DNA of 64,000 nucleotides, from the NCBI GenBank assembly GCA_028673005.1, contig CM054114.1, positions 126,261,307 through 126,325,306 of the forward strand, given 5' to 3'. The notes beneath the pieces were generated by a model that was not told the DNA's origin, did not search any database, and was given only the letters and a program-made list of their open reading frames with translations. The stretch comes from Tanypteryx hageni (lineage: Eukaryota > Arthropoda > Insecta > Odonata > Petaluridae). The translations under genes and the position numbers were made by a program. Shown here in pieces: positions 55,960 through 64,000 of this stretch. Each line of letters starts with the position of its first letter. Position 1 is the stretch's first letter.

Positions 55960-58240
55960 CCTTTATACCGCTGACCCATTTTGGGAGACTTCACCACATC
56001 CCCTCCAACTCTTCATTCTCATTCCGCCTGTCCCTCACACCCCCTCCCACCTTCTCCCCCCCATTTCCCCGCTAACACGAGTCTCCGCTCTCACTCCGTC
56101 GAAGCAGGTAAGGAGAGAGGCATCTTCTTAAGCATTTCCTTCCCTCTCTGTTTCCATACCTCTACCCCAACTCCCAGGAAAGCGCATTCGATGACTTCAA
56201 GGTATCCTTTAAGGCCCTCCATTTCTTTAGTTACCGTCTCCCTACCCCCACACTTTCGAGACCACCAATTTTTTCCATCCATTCCTTTGCCTTCTCTCTC
56301 TTCTGTTCTTACACTCTCCAACCTCTTCAACCCTTAACCCAAAAAAATAGTCCCGCTTTAGCAGGTGTAGGTTTTTTCTCTTATCCTTCCTCTCGTCTCT
56401 TCCTTTAACGCCTTGGTTGTCGCGGTAGGACAGACAGTGTGGCGTGCGTGAGGTCTTGTGGGAGGAGGGGGAAGAGAGAGTGGGAGGTGTAGGACGGGAT
56501 GGGGAGGCGGTTGAGAGACCTTCCGGTCTGGAAACGACGTCATGACAGGAGTTGGTATAACTCTCCTCATTTTCGTCCGTCGTTCCTATTCTTGGCTTTT
56601 CAGTGGGAAAGTGTCTCTTTGGTTGTTCTCTCTTTCAAGTTTATGCGTCGTCTTCCATCATCTGGTCGTCCACTCTCTTTCTCTCTCGTCGAAACATTGT
56701 TATCCAGACGTCTTCCGTGGAATTTGATGTTTCCGTCGCACCCTTTTTTGTTTTTTTCTCCTAGGGGATCCTGGAAGTATTTATAAGGTGTCACTTTTAC
56801 TGCGTCCGAACGCCTATCCCGTGGCGGTTATTTGAATTACTGTATCTTTTTACGACGCCGTAACCCGGTTTATTTCTGTCAACGGAGTAATAGTGGTATG
56901 AATTTCATCCTTGTCTCTTATTGTGTTTTTACAGATTTGAGCTTGTAAAAATTTTACGACTCAATGAGGTGAGGTAAGAAAAACTATCCGCTGTCGTAAA
57001 TAATGAATACGTGATACTTTCGATGGAAGTGTCCATAACGCTGTTTTCGTTTCCAGATATTATAAGGGTATGTTTTTACATGTATGAATGCTAATTAAGT
57101 GATCCAAAGACTTTAAAGGGCCTTATTCCCCTTAACAATCAGTTGTTTAAACAATTTCCTTTAAAAAACTCCCTTTGTATTTTCTCCAATACATCGGTGA
57201 GCGTATTTCATATATTCAGAGATGATTTTCTATTGAACTCAATAGGATTATAAAATCTAAGTTATAATACGCATATTGACAAACTGATTCATGTTAAGAT
57301 AATAAATTATTTATCATGAAACGCGGATAATTTATGTAATTATATTTTTCGCTTTCATTCTGTTATATGTCTTAATGTCATCATTCAAATTATCTATTCA
57401 AAGCATGAATTCTTTGGGTGAACAGTACCATTTTCTCATAATTATGAGATTTTTATAGCTTAACATTTTCAGCTAATACAATTTTTCTGCCCTAAAAGAA
57501 TCCCATTTAACCATTTTCACAATGAATACGAAAGATAAATAAGTAATCGTCTCATATTCGCTGAAATTTGCAAATCGTTCATTGAACCCTTTTATATACA
57601 TAAATTATTTCATAAAGCTGCTAACAGGACCATTAATTCAATTTTTAATATTTACCCTAAGATACAAAAAATTCTCTTATAAGTTTTAAATTGAGTGGTG
57701 CATAGTGCAGTTTCAGAAAAATAAATAAGTACAGCTTTAGATCATTTACAAACTTTCTTTTTATAATCTTTTCTCGAACAAAGCCCCAAAATTAATTCAT
57801 ATTTATTTTAGAAGCCGTCTTTATCATAAGGAGGGTTTGGTAAGTGCGATAAATATTTTACGCATCTATAAATATTTCATAACCTGCCAGTTGCTATGAG
57901 ATGACTGAGGCTACAATATAGCGAGCACATGAGTCTATGTTCAATACAGGATTCGGATTCGCGGGTAGGTATTATAAGGGGAGGTCAATGCTGTATTCAT
58001 CCTGCGGTAAGAAGAACTCTCATCTTATGATAATGTCAGAACACGCGACCAAGACAGGGTAACTAGTTATAGAATTTTACCAAATATTCTAGCTTTTGCG
58101 CCGAGTAATCGAAGCGAGAGGAAATAAAAATCTCCGAAATATAAACCGCGTTCTTAAAAGACAGAGAGAGATATTTATAGAAGAAAAAAGTTTCGCCTCA
58201 TAAGATACGGCGAGGCGATCATCCCGACATTCCATTCTAT
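55960..58240. other. Pyrimidine-rich then AT-rich unassigned DNA
   Basis: A C/T-rich stretch (about 55985-56340) gives chance open frames on both strands. No gene or transposon border is recognised in the remainder. Confidence 0.4.
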
Positions 58241-58275
58241 GGGGGGGTGAATTATACCCCCCTCCCCCCCGGAAT
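58240..58275. repeat. G-run/C-run hairpin
   Basis: GGGGGGG, about nine bases, then CCCCCC, one T-interrupted step and a further C8 run. The runs can pair as a short-loop hairpin. Pyrimidine-rich DNA continues to about 58480. Confidence 0.6.
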
Positions 58276-58479
58276 TTCCATCTTTTTCTTCCGACAGGGT
58301 AGAAAAACCGATCTTCATTTATTTTTTCTCTCTCCCTCTCGAACACCTCTGACCCCCAAACACGCTTCCCTTTCGTTCTCGCCTTCCTCCCCCTCTCTCT
58401 CTCTCCTTCTCTCTTTCACCCCTTCCTATCTTCTCTCTCACTCTTTTGGAGAGAGCATTCCTCCATAACCTTTCCATTC

Positions 58480-61400
58480 CCTCCTCCCTTTTTTAGCCTC
58501 GCCCATCCTCCAAACCTTCAACCCCTTCAATCTTAACCCATTAACTCGCCTCCCAATCCTTATCGTCTTACTCCCAATATCCTTCCCGCTTTTTTTATTT
58601 TATTTATTTTTTTCAAATCCGGTCTCTTCTCCGCGCGACTTGGGCAACGAGCCCTGAGGCGTCCTCTGCGGAGGAATTCCTTTGGCGCGACCGACCGCTC
58701 TCCTTCCTTTCCTCCCTCTCCCCCGTCTCCCTCCCACGTCTACTCTCTTACATCCCTTATCCTATCCTCTTCTCTCTTTCTCAGGGGGCTTTCTTCCTAG
58801 CTCAAGGCCTCACTCCCTCTCTCCTAAGACTTCATCGATCTCTCAAAAATATAACCATACTTTTAAGGTCGCCCCCCTCCCGACTCTTTGATTCGAAATG
58901 GTAGGAAGGGGGTCGAAGCGTAGACGTATGCGGGTAAGACAGGTAATAATGCATTCTTTGAGGAACGGATCGATTTCCCTTTCGTATGCGTACATATATG
59001 AAAAACCGTGGTTGGGATGGCGACGTCATTGTTATAAGATCTTCGGAGTTGGGATAGGTCTAGTGGAGGAAGGAAATAAAAAATGAAGGTTCTTCTCTTG
59101 TCTGGATGAGGCCTTTTTTAAGGTAGCAGTTCGTTTTTGTGGCTCGGAAAGGTGACTTTGGTTTCGGTATTGTTTTGTTTTCTCTCAGGGAAAAGGATCG
59201 TTAATCATTGACGAATTGGTTTGAATGTTTGTTTTTTTCGATGGCGCATAAATGAGAGGCTAGACAAGTTTATCGAGATGTTGTGATACTATTCCAGCAC
59301 TGCGCAACCGGCGTGCCGCGGTAAGATACTTTTTAAGAGTCTGCCGCGGTACATTCGGCGGGAGAGAAGAAATAACAATTTTTTATCCTCAATCCGTGGG
59401 GGAATTTTTCTCCTGATTTCCAATTTCTCCCATATTCTAACTTATGCTTTTCGCAGGTGGAACACCGATCCATTCTTCCCATCATATGGCCACTGAAATG
59501 TTAATATTAGGAAGATTTAAAAGAGCAATGTTTTAGCTATAATTTATTCAGTCCATGTTGGAAGAGAAGATAATTTTCTGTTGCGTCGCTATCTACTGAA
59601 TAAGATGTCCAAAGACAATATTGTTGCGAAATTTGTTTCTCCGTACAGCGAGGATTACCTAACTCAAAAGTATAGCGACGTGAAGTAAAAAAGGTTGAGG
59701 AGTTGGTTAGGTCTTATGGTTGTTATGAGTTTAGTCTATCGGGGAATCATTTTAAGAAGATCGCGTGGGATAGGGATTGGAGATGGTTAAAAAATATATC
59801 ATTTACTTTTTGAATTCACTGCATCATAGACGTCCTTGAATTTGACTTAGATATTTCAGGTATATCTCGCCGTTCGCGGTTTTTAGTGTTCGCTGTTTTG
59901 CTTATTCGTAATCCCTTTTTCGACCAGTTTCGCCGTTCACAGCATCGTGTTTCACTCTTTCGCGATTAAAAATGACGGATAATTCAATGCGAAGTGATAC
60001 TAATGCGACTGCGAATCGCTGCGTCAGTTATATTGAAAGGCTTTCCAACCATACTGTATTTCCTGAGAAAGCTAGTATTTGAAATGAATTTTCCCTATTG
60101 GCTGTGCTCAGAAAGCTATTTCCCCCGTATTTATGGACAATATCCGTGCCGAATTACAATTTCTGCCATGATTGGATGTCAGTGTATACAGGTTTACCTT
60201 CTATTTCTATATTTTACTTCCTCTAATTGTTTCTATATTCTACAATCGTCAATAAGGTATCACTATGGTTCATTCCTGCAGATGTGGGAACCGAACCCCT
60301 TTCTCGCGGGGTATTTGCCATCGCGAGGGTATTTGCTTTTTGAGTCATCGCTCTGTCTTACGAAAAAATAGTCGCCTTAAGACCAAGGAACACCCTTTGA
60401 AATGGATTTTTTGCTCCACTTCATTAATATAGAATAATTTACGGTGAGGAGAAAATGAGAATGTTCGTTTTTCACTAAGGAACTAAATTTTCATAATATT
60501 TTACGTTATTGAAAAACATTTTCTCGTTGTTCAAATCAGGTCTCCTAGTCTCCACTATTCCTCTACGCACCTTTCTTCAAAGTTTTCTTCTCATTTTCCA
60601 CTTCGGCCATCATTTTAATTTTTAAATTAACAATTTCATTTGTAGACGTGAGGAATAAGAACAGAAAGTAATAATAATAATAACATTTGGATTTAGTGGA
60701 TTGCTTGGCGTATTTTTTAGATTTTGTCGTCATGTTGCGCAAAGAATTTATTGATAACGGATTATCAAAGGATTCGCATCGGCTTCATTTTGCCAGCATG
60801 GCCATGGATAGATTTTATAACGACTCGTTATGCTAATTGCAGCAATGCGAAACAGTCCATAAGTAGAACCAGAGTCGCTTGTCCGAAACTGTGGGAGCGT
60901 TTTTCACAATGCCATTTGCCAACTAGAAGTTATCCCATGACGGTAGGAATTACTTTATACTTGTATACTAAACATTTTATTGTTTTTTTATACCCACATA
61001 CGAGATTTGGTACAAAGAGACGTGTTTATATAAGGAACAATCTTAATCCTGAGGAGGAACATTATGTTCTTAAATAGTTTCAGCTTTTAAGGTCACCGTT
61101 TAGAGAGAATGGAGTCGCGAAATTTTTTCGCTCGGAAAAGGTTCGCCATCAAAATAAGGTAGATAATCACTGCACCAACCGTTAAAAACAACGAATTTTT
61201 TGAGGCAATAAATTCAGCTCTATTTAATCGTTTTCTTTTCAGAATTATCCTTAGCTAGAAAGTAGATTACTCACCTCTCTAAATAACGCATTTATTACAG
61301 ATATGACGCTTAAACCTTTTATTCCTGAATTAAAAATAGATTTCGATTTTCCTTGCTTCTAATTAATTAATTTAAAAAGGTTTTTAAACAGATGAAACAT

Positions 61401-62929
61401 GCGATTCTCTGAACATTTTAAAAATTTATTTGGGATGAATATAATATTTAAACTTTTATTTGATGATCGTCTTCGTCAATTTAATAGTTGTCCATCTATA
61501 TGACCAAATCGTTATTCATTGTTGAGGGAGTATTATTTTAATTGGAAACTTTATATACTAGACTAATAATGGCAAGATTGGCATGTCAAGAAAGTGATCT
61601 CTTGTTTTCTTTTGTTTTTATAATCGCATTTGAAATGATGGCACAATGGATGGGCAGAAATACTGAGGAAAAACTCATAAAATTTTACGTAAGAGAGAAA
61701 TATAACGACTAAGAGTATAAATGATTGATTGCATTAAAAAAGCACGACATTTATACTGTGTAAAATCGAACCCACCCATAATGCAGAAATAGTATCCTCG
61801 TTACCTGCATTCAACGTAAAAACAGTTGAGATGATTTAATTGGTTAACATATCTTTCTTTCTACGACTCGTCAAAATCATTTATGGCATATACATATTAC
61901 AGTGCTTTTTAACGCTGCGAAAAATGAACCTCCAAAAGGCTCGCCATCTTTCGTCAAGATTATCTTAATTGCCTTCTCGAAGAAGATACCTCAGGTTATG
62001 TTATGTTATTTTTAGACATTTTTGAACTTTGCCGAATTTTTGCGTTAGGGATAATTAGGGTGGAAAAAAGACCATTCTCTTCCCTCGCATCGCCACAAAT
62101 CGATTAGTCTCGAGGATTATGTATTTTTCTCCTCCGCCGTCTCCCACTCGCGACAACCTACGCCTATTTTATCGCCTCACCCACACCCCATAATTAAACG
62201 GCGTTTCCTTTCGATGTCCTATTACCTCGCGACTTAATATCTCTAGCTTCAAATTTAGACCACGTTCTCCTGGACTCATAAATCCCCCTTTAGTGTGCCC
62301 GTCCCCGTCCCAGTCTCTTAATCTTGCACCGCTATCTTAATTTATTATCGGTTGCGATATGCTTTTTTCATTCCCGAGATGAGCCTTGTCGCGGAGATTT
62401 ATATTCATTAAGCTTATACGAAGGCGCGCGGTCTATAAAGTAGCGTCTGAATGAGTTATTTTCGGTGTCTCTTACCTGATGAAATTAACCGAATAAAAAT
62501 CGGTGTCCCAGATTAACGATATTTTTACGGAAAATTACGCAGTATGGGCTATTTATAGGTTGCAATTTTAAGAATCGACGCAACTAAAGTTTTACAGACT
62601 TTCTCATATCCTTGTAATCCAGTCCGCGCAACAATATCAGTTTTTACAGTATTGTGTGGATCGTTAGGCGGTGGCTGGGCATAAAAACTCATAGTATTAA
62701 TATCACTTGACGCAATATATTTACCCTTTTAGACATATTGCTTATACAGTATTGTTTATGACAACAACTACTGTAATCGGACAAATTTTCATGAAAATAC
62801 TCGCTGCCATTTTTTAATTAATCTACGTTTTGCGAAAATCGGTAAGGATACCTTCCATTTTTGCCTGACATGGTTCGTTTCAACAAGGCTTCTATCACAG
62901 GCGTTACCCTATAAAAATTCGATAATCTA

Positions 62930-62930
<1 letters not shown>
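58480..62930. other. Unassigned stretch with one hAT-like scar
   Basis: At 59295-59360 CAGCACTGCGCAACCGGCG and two GCCGCGGTA copies resemble the end of a hAT element of the CAACCGGCGTGCCGCGG type, without a partner. Pyrimidine-rich DNA continues at 58680-58880. Open frames at 59994-60371 and 60724-61077 show no domain or splice support. Confidence 0.35.

Positions 62931-62931
<1 letters not shown>

Positions 62932-62983
<52 letters not shown>
62932..62983. repeat. TA microsatellite
   Basis: About 52 bases of (TA)n. Confidence 0.92.
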
Positions 62984-62984
<1 letters not shown>

Positions 62985-63009
62985 CTCTTACTCCTTCTGC
63001 AACAACTTC

Positions 63010-63215
63010 ATTTATGACTGACTGTTAGCTATTTTTAACAAACTCTTCGAGTAGGTAGAAGATTGAAATTTGGTAGAAATGTCTGTCTCTTACAGTAAAA
63101 GCCATTTACGAAACAAAATCCCAAAAAAATATCTGGGTTCGACTCCAGTAGATAATTTCTATTTCCCATAAGATAACACGTAAAAATCGATTTTTGAACT
63201 TAGAGGCTTTTACTC
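63010..63215 (+). repeat. Interspersed repeat family C, copy 2
   Basis: Contains GGGTTCGACTCCAGTAG and TTTCCCATAAGATAACACG followed by AATCGATTTTTGAAC, in the same order as the copy at 37235-37430. The first half is more diverged. Confidence 0.5.
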
Positions 63216-64000
63216 TTTTGCAAATTAAAATTAGAAAGAATTGACCTACAATCTTAGGACCTGAACCGTTTTAAAGAAAATTCGAGTTACGGAAGTATAT
63301 TTTTTCATTTTTCTTTATTCGCATTAACATCAAGTTTATTCCCATAAGCATATAAGTTAACTCACTCTAATTTTCAATACCATGCATATTAGGAAAACAT
63401 CATCACCAATGTTTTCTTCCGATAATATGTAAGATTTTACTATATCCAAAACACTAACTGCATCACGCACTGTGATTGAGAGTATCATAGATAATTGTAA
63501 TTCTCACGTACTACTGAAAGCACAAACACGACGATTAAATTTGGGATATAGGAAGGAGCGAATAGGTTTGTTTTTCTCTAGGACTATAAGAGATCACAAT
63601 CGGAGAAGCAACCCTGATAGCAGTGACGGTAAAACGTGAAAAGTATTTTAATGTTATAGAAAGATTTTAATGTTGTGTTTCGAGAAAGTTTAACTCATTT
63701 CAATTGTTAAATATAATGGCGTCATACCTGTTTCTCGATATTTCTTATCCAAATACGTGCTAAAGGCATGGATGATGATGCCATAATCTTAACACAAAAT
63801 ATCCTAATTTTCCATAAATTTAATATATAGGGTATTGTCTTAATGCTGATTATTCTTATTGCTCATGCAGGGCGATCTGAGTCACGAAACTTGAAATACG
63901 AAAACTTGGACACGAGTTACCAGAGAATTTGGAAATTACGGATAGTTGCCTTAATTTCACGAAAAATTATAAATATACTGCTGTTACTCATGGAATTTAT
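63216..64000. other. Unassigned right end of the window
   Basis: AT-rich DNA with no recognised feature. Confidence 0.4.

Noticed and set aside
60724..61077. Open frame of 117 codons on the plus strand
   Set aside because: No domain, no repeat match seen and ordinary AT-rich composition, as expected by chance in 64 kb.

Overview
This is an AT-rich eukaryotic nuclear window, most likely from an insect or another arthropod. The evidence is one intron-split gene for a secreted Pro/Ser/Thr-rich protein, tRNA-derived SINEs, and hAT, pogo/Tigger and non-LTR elements of the kinds common in arthropod genomes. I cannot name the order or species. There are no rRNA genes, intact tRNA genes, operons or CRISPR arrays.

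The only host gene I can support lies on the minus strand, with coding positions 17706 to 11477. It has a proposed 6-nt first coding exon (17706-17701), a 3.6-kb second exon (16570-12985) and a last exon (11943-11477). Both introns have GT/AG ends and the phases agree. The product is about 1350 residues, begins with a signal peptide, and is low-complexity and matrix- or cuticle-like. I do not recognise its family.

The rest is mostly mobile DNA. At 0.3-6 kb there is a nest of broken hAT pieces, an inverted pair of one interspersed repeat (family B) and a foldback MITE (family A). A hAT transposon at 6172-9522 has imperfect TSDs, terminal inverted repeats and a broken transposase. Two copies of one tRNA-derived SINE lie in opposite orientation on either side of the gene's first exon. 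A pogo/Tigger transposon at 18401-20793 has TA TSDs, matching TIRs and a transposase with only two visible lesions. From 21 to 28 kb come a hAT remnant, a possible hAT element with a nested MITE, a hAT MITE with perfect 8-bp TSDs, and a 1.1-kb element with about 500-bp inverted arms full of TTTCACCCA motifs and perfect 8-bp TSDs. Further on are two truncated non-LTR retrotransposons sharing a 3' hairpin and ATG tail, a pyrimidine-strand minisatellite (34.07-34.71 kb), a tandem array of roughly 147-bp units (35.45-36.78 kb) split by one of those retrotransposons, and more MITEs.

From about 37 to 64 kb I see no gene. That stretch holds scattered repeats, microsatellites, pyrimidine-rich tracts and one weak promoter candidate near 55.85 kb. 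It could be intergenic DNA or a very long intron.
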